The notes under the pieces: generated by a model | Database searches by the model: none | Told to the model about the DNA's origin: nothing | The model's input: only the letters and a program-made list of their open reading frames with translations | Assembly (NCBI GenBank): GCA_035501935.1 | Contig: DATJVC010000025.1 | Coordinates: forward strand, 72,905 to 136,904 | DNA from: Gammaproteobacteria bacterium | Lineage (GTDB): Bacteria > Pseudomonadota > Gammaproteobacteria > JAJPIJ01 | Length of the DNA: 64,000 bases | Direction: 5' to 3' | Shown here: in pieces, positions 43,961-52,561 of the stretch | Position numbering within the stretch: the first letter of the stretch is position 1 | How the letters are laid out: the number at the start of each line of letters is the position of its first letter | Translations under genes and position numbers: made by a program

Positions 43961-46270
43961 ATGAGCACGGGACATATTCTGGGCTTTCCCCGCATCGGGC
44001 CGGGGCGGGAACTGAAATGGGCGCTGGAATCCTATTGGCGGGGCGAAGGCGGCATTGAGGATTTACTGGCGGTGGGGCGCAACTTGCGGCGCCTGTCATG
44101 GCAATGGCAGCGCGAGGCCGGCCTTGATTTCGTCTGCGTCGGCGATTTCTCCTATTACGATCATGTCCTCGATATGTCCGCGCTGCTTGGCGTGGTGCCG
44201 GAGCGTTTTGGCCGGGAAACAGGCGAAATCGGCCTGGACACGGTATTCCACATGGCGCGCGGCCGCGCGCAGGGCCGCCCGGATGTCGCCGCCTGCGAAA
44301 TGACCAAATGGTTCGACACGAATTACCACTACATCGTCCCGGAATTTCGTGCCGATCGGACCTTTCATATCGGTAACACGCGGCTGTTCGATGAGGTGCG
44401 CGAAGCCTGTGAACTGGGTCATCGTCCCAAACCGGTGCTGGTCGGGCCGCTGACCTATCTCTGGCTCGGCAAGCTGGCGACGGGCGGCGACAGGCTGCCC
44501 CTGCTCGAAAACCTGCTGCCCGCATATCGGGAAATTCTGCAGCGGCTGGCCGCGGCCGGCGCTGAGTGGGTGCAGCTTGATGAGCCCATCCTGGCGCTGG
44601 ATCTGCCGCCTGCATGGCTCAACGCCTTCGAACGCGGCTATCACGTCCTGCGTTCGACGCCCGTCAAGATTCTGCTTGCCACCTATTTCGGCGCCCTGGA
44701 TGACAACACCAGCGTCGCCACCGCCCTGCCGGTCGCCGGCCTGCACATTGATCTGGTCAGAGCGCCGCTTCAATTGATCCCCATCCTCGATCGCATCGGC
44801 GATTACAAAATTCTGTCGCTGGGCTTGATCGACGGCCGCAATGTGTGGCGAGCAGATCTCAATGCGGCGCTTGACCTCGCCCGCCAGGCGCAAGAGCGTT
44901 TGGGCGAGCGTTTGTGGCTGGCGTCCAGCTGTTCGTTATTGCATGTGCCGCTGGATGTAAATCCGGAATCTGGACTTGACCCGGAAATACGCTCATGGAT
45001 TGCCTTCGCGCGGCAAAAACTAAAGGAAGTGACAGCCATAAAACGCGCCATTGATGAAGACCGGCAAACTGTTTCCGCTGAATTTGACGCAGCCGCGGAT
45101 GCAATAAAATCACGTCGCGACTCGATCAAGACCCGCAACCCGGAGGTGCGGGCCAAAATGGCCCGTATGGATGCCGGGTGGGGCCAGCGTCATGGCACAT
45201 ACGCCACACGCCGCAGGCGCCAGCAGGCGCGCTTGCGACTGCCGCTGTTTCCGACGACCACGATCGGATCATTCCCGCAGACCGCCGAGATCCGCGGCTG
45301 GCGGAAGCGGCATCGGGAAGGCTTGTTGAGCGAAAACGATTATCGTCAGCGCTTGCGCGAAGAAATACGCAAAGTTGTGGCCGCGCAGGAACGCTATGGA
45401 CTTGACGTGCTGGTGCATGGCGAACCGGAACGCGGCGACATGGTGGAATATTTTGGCGGACAATTCGACGGTATTGCCGTGACCGCGCAGGGTTGGGTGC
45501 AGAGTTACGGTTCGCGCTGCGTCAAACCGCCAATCATCCATGGCGACATCAGCCGGCCGCGTCCCATGACCGTGGCATGGTCGGCCTACGCGCAATCGCT
45601 TACTTCGAAGCCAATGAAGGGAATGCTCACCGGGCCGGTGACACTGTTGCAATGGTCGTTCGTTCGCGACGATCAGCCGCGAGCGGAGACCGTATTGCAA
45701 CTGGCATTGACGCTGCGTGACGAGGTGCATGACCTGGAGCAGGCCGGGCTGCCCATCATTCAGATCGATGAACCGGCGTTCCGGGAAGGATTGCCCCTGC
45801 GTCATCGCGAGCAAAAGGCCTACCTCTCATGGGCCGTCTTCGCCTTCCGCGTGGCCAGTGGCGGCGCCAGCGATGACACGCAGATCCACACCCACATGTG
45901 CTACAGCGAGTTCAACGACATTCTGCACGCGATTGTCGACCTGGATGCCGACGTCATCACCATCGAAACGGCCCGCTCGCGCATGGAACTGCTCAACGCC
46001 TTTGCCGATCGCCGCTATGCGCGCGGCATCGGTCCCGGGGTTTACGACATCCATTCGCCGCGCGCCGTGCCGAGCGGCGAGATGCAGGAACTGGCTGGGC
46101 GCGCATTGGCGCATATCGCTGCCGAGGATCTCTGGATCAACCCTGATTGCGGCTTGAAGACGCGAACTTGGGAAGAAGTCGAAGCCGCGCTCACCAACAT
46201 GGTCGAGTGCGCACGGACGCTCCGGCAGACGCTGGCCACAAAGAAACAGGCAGCGAGGGCAGCCGGGTAG
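43961..46270 (+). CDS. metE: Cobalamin-independent methionine synthase MetE
   Basis: A 769-residue enzyme with the MetE double barrel. The N-terminal domain begins HILGFPRIGPGRELKWALESYW. The C-terminal domain has LFPTTTIGSFPQT, the zinc-site histidine and cysteine in IHTHMCYSEFNDI, and a second cysteine in NPDCGLKTR. It transfers the methyl group of methyltetrahydrofolate polyglutamate to homocysteine. The start at 43961 has GGAGAATCG upstream. It is divergent from metR and is followed by a 14-base palindrome (GGTTATAAATAACC, 46280-46293) of unknown use. Confidence 0.95.
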   Translation: MSTGHILGFPRIGPGRELKWALESYWRGEGGIEDLLAVGRNLRRLSWQWQREAGLDFVCVGDFSYYDHVLDMSALLGVVPERFGRETGEIGLDTVFHMARGRAQGRPDVAACEMTKWFDTNYHYIVPEFRADRTFHIGNTRLFDEVREACELGHRPKPVLVGPLTYLWLGKLATGGDRLPLLENLLPAYREILQRLAAAGAEWVQLDEPILALDLPPAWLNAFERGYHVLRSTPVKILLATYFGALDDNTSVATALPVAGLHIDLVRAPLQLIPILDRIGDYKILSLGLIDGRNVWRADLNAALDLARQAQERLGERLWLASSCSLLHVPLDVNPESGLDPEIRSWIAFARQKLKEVTAIKRAIDEDRQTVSAEFDAAADAIKSRRDSIKTRNPEVRAKMARMDAGWGQRHGTYATRRRRQQARLRLPLFPTTTIGSFPQTAEIRGWRKRHREGLLSENDYRQRLREEIRKVVAAQERYGLDVLVHGEPERGDMVEYFGGQFDGIAVTAQGWVQSYGSRCVKPPIIHGDISRPRPMTVAWSAYAQSLTSKPMKGMLTGPVTLLQWSFVRDDQPRAETVLQLALTLRDEVHDLEQAGLPIIQIDEPAFREGLPLRHREQKAYLSWAVFAFRVASGGASDDTQIHTHMCYSEFNDILHAIVDLDADVITIETARSRMELLNAFADRRYARGIGPGVYDIHSPRAVPSGEMQELAGRALAHIAAEDLWINPDCGLKTRTWEEVEAALTNMVECARTLRQTLATKKQAARAAG

Positions 46271-46391
46271 TCATGGATCGGTTATAAATAACCATCTGAT
46301 ATGATTCTGATCATCCATAACACTTGGCCACAAATACGATTATTCGCCAGAAAATTAATTAACTTACTGAAATATATTTATTTATTTTTAT

Positions 46392-46407
46392 TGGCACACG
46401 CGATGCA
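46392..46407 (+). promoter_or_regulatory. Candidate RpoN (sigma-54) promoter upstream of pqqA
   Basis: TGGCAC-N5-ATGCA at 46392-46407 keeps the GG-N10-GC spacing exactly (GG 46393-46394, GC 46405-46406) and differs from the TGGCAC-N5-TTGCA consensus at one base. It lies about 115 bases before pqqA. The AT-rich region upstream (46301-46390) could hold an enhancer site. Confidence 0.5.
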
Positions 46408-46418
46408 TAGTTTAGAGC

Positions 46419-46444
46419 GTGTCCAAAGTAGTATCTTGGGACAC
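46419..46444 (+). promoter_or_regulatory. pqqA leader hairpin containing the 14-mer shared with moaA
   Basis: TGTCCAAAG (46420-46428) and CTTGGGACA (46435-46443) form a 9-bp stem with one mismatch in the pqqA leader. The left arm lies in GTGTCCAAAGTAGT (46419-46432), identical to a sequence upstream of moaA at 24918-24931. Confidence 0.4.
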
Positions 46445-46521
46445 AAGGGTGGAAATGAGGTGCCTAGGTCAACAAGCCTTGTTTCCGTTGATATCGACAA
46501 CCTTAACTAAGGAGACAGATC

Positions 46522-46596
46522 ATGAAATGGGAAACCCCTGCTTTCAGTGATGTCCGCTTCGGCTTCGAAGTGACGATGTACATCAGCAACCGTTAA
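46522..46596 (+). CDS. pqqA: PQQ precursor peptide PqqA
   Basis: A 24-residue peptide, too short for ordinary gene calling: MKWETPAFSDVRFGFEVT, ending MYISNR. It contains the Glu and Tyr (E-VTM-Y) that PqqE cross-links and that become the PQQ skeleton. AAGGAGA lies 8 bases before the ATG. It is the first gene of pqqABCDE, separated from pqqB by two hairpins. Confidence 0.96.
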   Translation: MKWETPAFSDVRFGFEVTMYISNR

Positions 46597-46610
46597 TTCG
46601 GTCGCAGTCG

Positions 46611-46639
46611 GGGACCGTCAAACGACGGTCCCTGGTTTT
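46611..46639 (+). terminator. Attenuator-like hairpin after pqqA
   Basis: GGGACCGTC (46611-46619), AAAC loop and GACGGTCCC (46624-46632) form a perfect 9-bp stem followed by TGGTTTTA. It begins 14 bases after the pqqA stop. A leaky terminator here would give more pqqA transcript than pqqB-E, as reported for other pqq operons. Confidence 0.7.
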
Positions 46640-46645
46640 AAACTC

Positions 46646-46689
46646 AAGCCCTGTAAGGGTGGTGTCATTTGACCGCCGTTACGGGGCTT
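46646..46689 (+). other. Second hairpin in the pqqA-pqqB gap
   Basis: AAGCCCTGTAA (46646-46656) pairs with TTACGGGGCTT (46679-46689) through one T-G wobble, and the stem continues inward with GGTGGT against ACCGCC. It has no T-run. It could be a processing or stability element or part of a regulatory leader for pqqB; no known riboswitch was recognised. Confidence 0.5.
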
Positions 46690-46742
46690 AAGTTTTGGAC
46701 ACGGAGTAAAATCAGAACCTACGGTCACGATTCGGGCAGATC

Positions 46743-47678
46743 ATGCACATACACGTACTCGGTTCAGGCGCCGGTGGTGGGTTCCCGCAGTGGAACTGCA
46801 ATCACCCCATCAGCCGTCGCGCCCGCAACAAGGAGACCAACGCCAACCCGCGCACGCAGTCGTCGATCGCGGTCAGCGCCGACGGCCGTGACTGGTTTCT
46901 GTTCAATGCCTCGCCCGATCTGCGACAGCAAATCAACGACAACGCCATTTTGCATCCCGATCCCAAACAAGGTCCGCGGCACAGCCCGATCAAGGGCGTG
47001 GTGGTCACCAACGCCGACGTGGACCACATCACCGGCCTGCTCACCTTGCGCGAATCGCAACCGCTGCGTCTCTACGGCACCCGCCGGGTCATGGGTATTC
47101 TGGGGACCAATGCGGTCTTCAATGTTCTCAATCCAGAATTCGTGAAACGTGAAACGATCACCTTGAATCAACCCACGGAACTCCAGCACCCGGACGGCAG
47201 GACCTCCGGCATCGTGGTCGTCCCCTTCTCCGTGCCTGGCAAGATTGCCTTGTGGCTGGAGGACGCCACCAAAGGCGCCAACTTCGGTTCGGTGGAGGAA
47301 GACACCATTGCGCTGGAGGTGCGCGACACCAAGGGACAAACCCGGTTCTTCTACATCCCCGGCTGCGCCTCCATGCCGCCGGAACTTTCCAAACGCCTGC
47401 GGGGCGCGCCGCTCGTGCTTTTCGACGGTACGTTGTGGACGGACGATGAAATGATCAAGGGCAGGGTCGGCACCAAGACCGGCAAACGCATGGGCCACAT
47501 GAGCGTGAATGAACCCGATGGCACCATCGCCGCCTTCAAGGACCTCGGCGTCAAGCGTAAAATTTTCATCCATATCAATACAACCAATCCCATCCTGCTC
47601 GAAGACAGCGCGGAACGTAAGGCCTGCGCCGCGGCCGGCTGGGAAGTCGCCTACGACGGAATGGACATCAACTTATGA
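46743..47678 (+). CDS. pqqB: PQQ biosynthesis protein PqqB
   Basis: A 311-residue metallo-beta-lactamase-fold protein. It starts [19 protein letters not shown], and includes [12 protein letters not shown] (metal-site Asp/His region) and the [25 protein letters not shown] end, all typical of PqqB. It is thought to act as an iron-dependent hydroxylase on a tyrosine-derived intermediate. It overlaps pqqC by 4 bases. Confidence 0.96.
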   Translation: MHIHVLGSGAGGGFPQWNCNHPISRRARNKETNANPRTQSSIAVSADGRDWFLFNASPDLRQQINDNAILHPDPKQGPRHSPIKGVVVTNADVDHITGLLTLRESQPLRLYGTRRVMGILGTNAVFNVLNPEFVKRETITLNQPTELQHPDGRTSGIVVVPFSVPGKIALWLEDATKGANFGSVEEDTIALEVRDTKGQTRFFYIPGCASMPPELSKRLRGAPLVLFDGTLWTDDEMIKGRVGTKTGKRMGHMSVNEPDGTIAAFKDLGVKRKIFIHINTTNPILLEDSAERKACAAAGWEVAYDGMDINL

Positions 47679-48442
47679 CGGTCACTACCTATAAACCCGC
47701 CTATCTGCTTCCCAGACCCAAGGACAGCAAGCCCTGGTCGCGCGCGGAGTTCGAACAGAAGCTGCGCGACAAGGAGAAGTATTACCACATCAACCACGAA
47801 TTCCATCTGCTGATGAATTCGGGAAAGCTCGATAAAGCCGCCATTCAGGGTTGGACCGCCAACCGCTTCTACTATCAGATCATCATCCCGGTGAAGGACG
47901 CCGCCATCATGGCCAACTGCCCGCACCGCGACATACGCCGCTCGTGGGTGCAGCGCATCATCGATCACGACGGCACGCAGGGGAATGAAGGCGGCATCGA
48001 GGCCTGGCTGCAACTGGGCGAGGCGGTGGGCCTGACCCGCGAGGAATTGTATTCGCAGGAGCATGTGCTTCCGGGCGTGCGGTTTGCCATCGACGCCTAT
48101 ATCAACTTCGCCCGCCAGGCGTCCTGGCAGGAGGCCGCCTGCTCATCGCTTACGGAATTGTTCGCGCCGAAGATCCACCAGAAGCGCCTCGACAAATGGC
48201 CGGAGTATTACCCCTGGATCGAACCCAAGGGCTACGCCTACTTCCGCAAGCGCCTGTCAGAGGCCCGCCGCGACGTCGAGCATGGCCTGCAAATCACTCT
48301 GGATTACTTCAATACCCGCGAGTTGCAGGAAAAGGCATTGAACATTTTGCAGTTGAAACTGGACGTATTGTGGACCATGCTCGACTGCATGTGGATGGCG
48401 TATCTTGAAAAGAAGCCGCCTTACCACAATGTAAAGGATTGA
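47675..48442 (+). CDS. pqqC: Pyrroloquinoline-quinone synthase PqqC
   Basis: A 255-residue all-helical oxidase of the TenA-like fold. It carries [23 protein letters not shown] and [28 protein letters not shown], the active-site helices of PqqC, plus [24 protein letters not shown]. It carries out the last eight-electron oxidation and ring closure to PQQ. It overlaps pqqB and lies one base from pqqD. Confidence 0.96.
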   Translation: MTVTTYKPAYLLPRPKDSKPWSRAEFEQKLRDKEKYYHINHEFHLLMNSGKLDKAAIQGWTANRFYYQIIIPVKDAAIMANCPHRDIRRSWVQRIIDHDGTQGNEGGIEAWLQLGEAVGLTREELYSQEHVLPGVRFAIDAYINFARQASWQEAACSSLTELFAPKIHQKRLDKWPEYYPWIEPKGYAYFRKRLSEARRDVEHGLQITLDYFNTRELQEKALNILQLKLDVLWTMLDCMWMAYLEKKPPYHNVKD

Positions 48443-48443
48443 G

Positions 48444-48746
48444 ATGGAGATTAAAGCCACCACCAGGATTTACAGTGCCGCCACCGTCCCGCAGGTTGCA
48501 CCGACCAAACGCTTGCAGTGGGAGGAGGCGCAGAATTGCTGGGTCATCCTCTACCCGGAGGGCATGATCAAGCTGAACAGCAGTTCCGCCGAGATTATGA
48601 AGCGCATCGACGGCAAACGTAGTATTGCCGAAATTATTGCTGATCTGAAAAAGGCATACCCCGGCGTCGAACTCGACAACGACGTGTATGCCTTTATGGA
48701 GGTTGCTCATGAGCAACAGTGGATTCGTCCCAAACCTGCCCAATAA
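48444..48746 (+). CDS. pqqD: PQQ peptide chaperone PqqD
   Basis: A 100-residue RiPP-recognition-element protein with [44 protein letters not shown] and [15 protein letters not shown]. PqqD binds PqqA and presents it to PqqE. The ORF begins one base after pqqC, with GGATTGAG as Shine-Dalgarno, and overlaps pqqE by 38 bases in another frame. Confidence 0.95.
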   Translation: MEIKATTRIYSAATVPQVAPTKRLQWEEAQNCWVILYPEGMIKLNSSSAEIMKRIDGKRSIAEIIADLKKAYPGVELDNDVYAFMEVAHEQQWIRPKPAQ

Positions 48747-49884
48747 ACCGCTCTGGCTGCTGGCCGAGCTGACCTACGCCTGTCCGTTGCAGTGTCCCTA
48801 CTGCTCGAATCCCATCGAGTTCGCCAAGATCAAGAACGAATTGTCGACCGATGACTGGAAGCGGGTGCTGCGCGAGGCGCGCAAGATGGGCGCGGCGCAA
48901 CTGGGTCTTTCCGGCGGCGAGCCGCTGGTGCGTCAGGACCTGGAGGAAATCATCGCCGAGGCGCGGCAACTGGGCTTTTACACCAACCTCATCACCTCCG
49001 GCCTCGGCATGGACGAAAAACGCATCAAGGCCTTCCGCGAAGCCGGACTCGATCATATTCAAGTGAGTTTCCAAGCCAGTACCGAGGAGATGAACAACTA
49101 CATCGCCGGCACCGACGCCTTCCAGCACAAGATTGAAATGGCGCGACTGGTGAAGAAATACGAGTACCCCATGGTGCTCTGCTTCGTGCTGCACCGCCAG
49201 AACATCGATCAAATCAGTGGCGTGCTCGATCTCGCCATCAAGCTGGATGCCGATTACGTCGAACTGGCGACCACCCAGTACTACGGCTGGGCCTTCCACA
49301 ACCGCGAGCAACTGCTGCCGACGCGCGAACAATTGGCGCGCGCCGAACCCATCGCTCACGAATATCAGGAAAGGCTGAAGGGCAAGATGCGCATTTTCTA
49401 CGTCGTGCCCGACTACTACGAAGTGCGCCCGAAGGCGTGCATGAACGGCTGGGGTGCTGTATTTCTCACCATCGCCCCGGACGGCACCGCCCTGCCCTGC
49501 CACGCCGCGCGGCAACTGCCCGGCATGGAGTTCCCGAATGTTCGCAACCACAGCATCGAGTGGATCTGGAACCAGTCGCCGGACTTCAACAAGTTCCGGG
49601 GTTTCGAGTGGATGAAGGAACCCTGCCGGTCCTGTCCGGAGAAGACCAAGGATTTCGGCGGCTGCCGCTGCCAGGCCTATATGCTGACCGGCGATGCCGC
49701 CAATGCCGACCCGGTGTGCGACAAGTCCTACCACCATCATCTGATCACCGAAGTCATTGACCGGGTGGAGCGGATCGCCGCCGGCAAGGAAGCTGCACCA
49801 AGACCGATCGTTTTCCGCAACCCCAGGACTTCCAAGGCCCTTTCAGCCGGCAAGCCCGCCGAAAAACCCACGGTGCCGGCCTGA
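48709..49884 (+). CDS. pqqE: PqqA peptide cyclase PqqE (radical SAM)
   Basis: A 391-residue radical SAM/SPASM enzyme. The SAM cluster is CPLQCPYC (Cys 25, 29, 32), with the GGEPLVR motif following. The SPASM region has [39 protein letters not shown] and [10 protein letters not shown]. It forms the Glu-Tyr carbon-carbon cross-link of PqqA. The start at 48709 follows GGAGGT; the track frame begins 7 codons earlier. No pqqF/pqqG protease gene follows. Confidence 0.96.
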   Translation: MSNSGFVPNLPNKPLWLLAELTYACPLQCPYCSNPIEFAKIKNELSTDDWKRVLREARKMGAAQLGLSGGEPLVRQDLEEIIAEARQLGFYTNLITSGLGMDEKRIKAFREAGLDHIQVSFQASTEEMNNYIAGTDAFQHKIEMARLVKKYEYPMVLCFVLHRQNIDQISGVLDLAIKLDADYVELATTQYYGWAFHNREQLLPTREQLARAEPIAHEYQERLKGKMRIFYVVPDYYEVRPKACMNGWGAVFLTIAPDGTALPCHAARQLPGMEFPNVRNHSIEWIWNQSPDFNKFRGFEWMKEPCRSCPEKTKDFGGCRCQAYMLTGDAANADPVCDKSYHHHLITEVIDRVERIAAGKEAAPRPIVFRNPRTSKALSAGKPAEKPTVPA

Positions 49885-49979
49885 TGCGCTAATATATTTA
49901 TTGATTCGGATCAATTCTCGACAGGTGCTTTTTGCTATAAGAAATACACGGTTCATAATGCTGGTGAAGGGGTGTGCAT

Positions 49980-51185
49980 ATGCTGGCAGCCAACACAGGC
50001 AAACACTTATTGCTGCGGCTGGCAAACAGAATTTCTGCGCCGGTCATCCTCGAACTTTGGGACGGCGACCGAATCCCCCTCTCCAATAATCCTGCAGTCG
50101 TATTCAAGCTCACGTCTCCCGCGGCGCTGCGCTATGTGCTCAAGCCCAGCTTGAGCACGTTGGGCGAGGCCTTCGTCGAGGGATATATCGACATCGAAGG
50201 CGCGTTGTGCGACATCATCCGCGCCGGCGAGCAGATGGCGCGCGGCGTGGACAACAGGCAGTGGCGGAACGTATTGCGCCATCTGTACCCGCACACCCGC
50301 AACAGCGACAGCGAAGTGGTCAGTTATCACTACGACGTTTCCAACGATTTTTATGCGCTGTGGCTCGACCGGAACATGGTTTATTCCTGTGCCTATTATC
50401 AGACCGGTGAGGAAGACATCCATACCGCACAGGAGCAAAAGCTGGAGCACATCTGCCGCAAACTGCGGTTGAAGCCCGGCGATCGGTTGCTGGACATCGG
50501 TTGTGGCTGGGGCGGGTTGATTCGCTGGGCGGCAAAACATCACGGCGTGCAAGCCACCGGGATTACCCTGAGCGAAAATCAGTTCAGCTATGCCCGCGAA
50601 CGGATTGAGCGGGAAGGCCTGAGCGGGCATTGCACGGTTCTAAAGCAGGATTACCGCGACATAGAGGGTGAAGCGCGCTTCGACAAGATTGTCAGCGTGG
50701 GCATGTTCGAGCACGTGGGCTTGAAAAACCTGCCGCTGTATTTCGCCACGGCCCACCGCCTGCTGGCCGACGGCGGCATCTTCCTCAACCACGGCATCAC
50801 GGCCATGGACCCCGATAGCCGTGCCGTGGGACTCGGCGCTGGCGACTTCATCGAGCGCTACGTCTTCCCTCACGGCGAATTGCCGCACCTGACCCTGGCC
50901 GTCGACATCATGTCGCGGCAGGGCTTCGAGGTTGTGGACGTGGAATCGCTACGCCGGCATTACGCGCGGACCCTCACGCAGTGGACGGAACGGCTGGAGG
51001 CCCGGCGCGAGGCGGCGCTGCTCCATGCCGGCCAGAAACGCTATCGCATCTGGCAGCTGTACCTCGCCGGCTGCGCGCATGCCTTCGAGCGGCGGTGGAT
51101 TTCCATTCATCAGGTCCTGGCAACAAAGAATTCAAACCCCGCCACGTTCACCCTGCCGTGGACGCGCGCGGACTTATACCACTAA
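49980..51185 (+). CDS. cfa: Cyclopropane-fatty-acyl-phospholipid synthase family protein
   Basis: A 401-residue SAM-dependent methyltransferase. It has an N-terminal lipid-associating region, then SYHYDVSNDFYALWLDRNMVYSCAY (the CFA signature), the SAM motif LLDIGCGWGG, SENQFSYA, and the EHVGLKNLPLYF catalytic segment. It adds a methylene from SAM to unsaturated phospholipid acyl chains. The start at 49980 (ATG) is preferred to the GTG at 49974 because AAGGGG lies 7 bases before it. Confidence 0.9.
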   Translation: MLAANTGKHLLLRLANRISAPVILELWDGDRIPLSNNPAVVFKLTSPAALRYVLKPSLSTLGEAFVEGYIDIEGALCDIIRAGEQMARGVDNRQWRNVLRHLYPHTRNSDSEVVSYHYDVSNDFYALWLDRNMVYSCAYYQTGEEDIHTAQEQKLEHICRKLRLKPGDRLLDIGCGWGGLIRWAAKHHGVQATGITLSENQFSYARERIEREGLSGHCTVLKQDYRDIEGEARFDKIVSVGMFEHVGLKNLPLYFATAHRLLADGGIFLNHGITAMDPDSRAVGLGAGDFIERYVFPHGELPHLTLAVDIMSRQGFEVVDVESLRRHYARTLTQWTERLEARREAALLHAGQKRYRIWQLYLAGCAHAFERRWISIHQVLATKNSNPATFTLPWTRADLYH

Positions 51186-51268
51186 CATCGCACCTGACAC
51201 GTGAAACGAATGATGCGGAAATTCCGCAGAGAAGTCCTCTGATTAAAGATAAAAAGCAGGGTGCCGGC

Positions 51269-52324
51269 ATGAGAAATGAAATCGACCTCATGACCGCGCA
51301 AATGCGATTCACAGACGAGGAAATGGCCCGTCGCAAGAAATTGCTGGGCTTCGGCCCCAAGGACATCAAGCTGCTGGTGAAGTGCGAACCGTGCATCCGC
51401 AAAAACGCCGGCCGCATCGTCGACCAATTCTACAAAATGCAGCTGTCGCACAAGGAGGTGGCCCGGATCATCGACAAACCCGACATCCTGCGGCGATTGA
51501 AGCGCGCCCAGCGCGCTTACATCCTCGCGCTCTTCGCGGGCCGCTATGACCGTGATTACGTGAACAACCGCCTGCGGATCGGTTTCGTGCACAAGCACGT
51601 GGGCGTGGAACCCAAACTCTACCTGGCGGCCGTCATCACCCTGCAATCCCTGCTGGCCCGGGCCATCCATGAGAATCAAGACGCCGCCGGCGCGGCACGC
51701 GCGGTCGAGGCGCTGGAGAAGGTGATCTTCTTCGACACCACGCTGATATTCGACACCTACATACGCGGCCTGGTCAGCGAAGTGGAAAGCACCCACCACG
51801 CGTTGAGGCACTACGCCCACGAACTGGAAGCCAAGACGCGCGAATTTGAGGAGTTGTCGAGGCGCGACAGCCTGACCAATCTGTACAACATGCGCTCGTT
51901 GTACGACTTCCTGAAACGCGACTTGAGCCTGGCGAAACGCAATCACCAGCCCCTCTCGGTCGGCTTCATGGACATAGACAATTTCAAGCGCATCAACGAT
52001 GAGCGCGGACACGGCGGTGGCGATGAAGTTCTGAGACAAATGGCCCGCTCCATCACCGCAAACCTGCGGGAAGGCGACGTGGCCTGCCGTTACGGCGGTG
52101 ATGAGTTCTGCGTCATCCTGCCCAATTGCGATGCCGCGGATGCCGAACAGGTGTTAAAACGCATCTCCGCGGATTTCACCCTGCAAGCGGGCAATGTGAC
52201 CGTCAGCATCGGGATCATGCAGACCGGACCCGAGAGCTATCAGGATATTGACGACCTGCTGAATCAGGCCGACGTTAAAATGTACCGGGCCAAGAGAGGC
52301 GCCGGTTCGAAAATAAAAACATAG
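51269..52324 (+). CDS. Globin-coupled sensor diguanylate cyclase
   Basis: A 351-residue protein. Residues about 1-165 form a globin-coupled-sensor domain with the proximal-His helix RIGFVHKHVGVEPKLYLAA and RIVDQFYKMQLSHKEVARII. A short coiled linker (about 170-195) leads to a GGDEF domain (about 195-351) with an intact YGGDEF and an RxxD inhibitory site (REGD) five residues upstream. It would make c-di-GMP in response to oxygen or another haem ligand. The start at 51269 avoids the unrelated upstream frame that overlaps cfa. It is 83 bases after cfa on the same strand. Confidence 0.9.
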   Translation: MRNEIDLMTAQMRFTDEEMARRKKLLGFGPKDIKLLVKCEPCIRKNAGRIVDQFYKMQLSHKEVARIIDKPDILRRLKRAQRAYILALFAGRYDRDYVNNRLRIGFVHKHVGVEPKLYLAAVITLQSLLARAIHENQDAAGAARAVEALEKVIFFDTTLIFDTYIRGLVSEVESTHHALRHYAHELEAKTREFEELSRRDSLTNLYNMRSLYDFLKRDLSLAKRNHQPLSVGFMDIDNFKRINDERGHGGGDEVLRQMARSITANLREGDVACRYGGDEFCVILPNCDAADAEQVLKRISADFTLQAGNVTVSIGIMQTGPESYQDIDDLLNQADVKMYRAKRGAGSKIKT

Positions 52325-52506
52325 GGGTGCGTTGCGTGCGCAGGCCGGATTTATCCGCGGCCCGCCCAAATTTTTGGTCAAATCAGGCGGACTTCCACAG
52401 GAAATTCACCAAATTCCCCGGTGTCCGGAACGTTTTATCCCCATCACCCGGTATTAAGCATGGTCCACGCCTTCAACCAGTCGGCATTGCTTGTTTCCGC
52501 GTAATG

Positions 52507-52533
52507 TTTACATCATGGGACTGGCGATATAAT
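52507..52533 (+). promoter_or_regulatory. Weak sigma-70-type promoter upstream of the emrAB-like genes
   Basis: TTTACA (52507-52512) and TATAAT (52528-52533) are separated by 15 bases, shorter than the best 17. They lie 29 bases before the emrA-like ATG. The -10 is consensus; the spacing makes the promoter weak or regulated. Confidence 0.4.
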
Positions 52534-52561
52534 CGGTTCGCACATCCACGACGCGACCACC

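Noticed and set aside
46301-46510. 69-residue ORF upstream of pqqA
   Set aside because: It is AT-rich, of low complexity, has no ribosome binding site, and overlaps the RpoN-like promoter and the hairpin of the pqqA leader.
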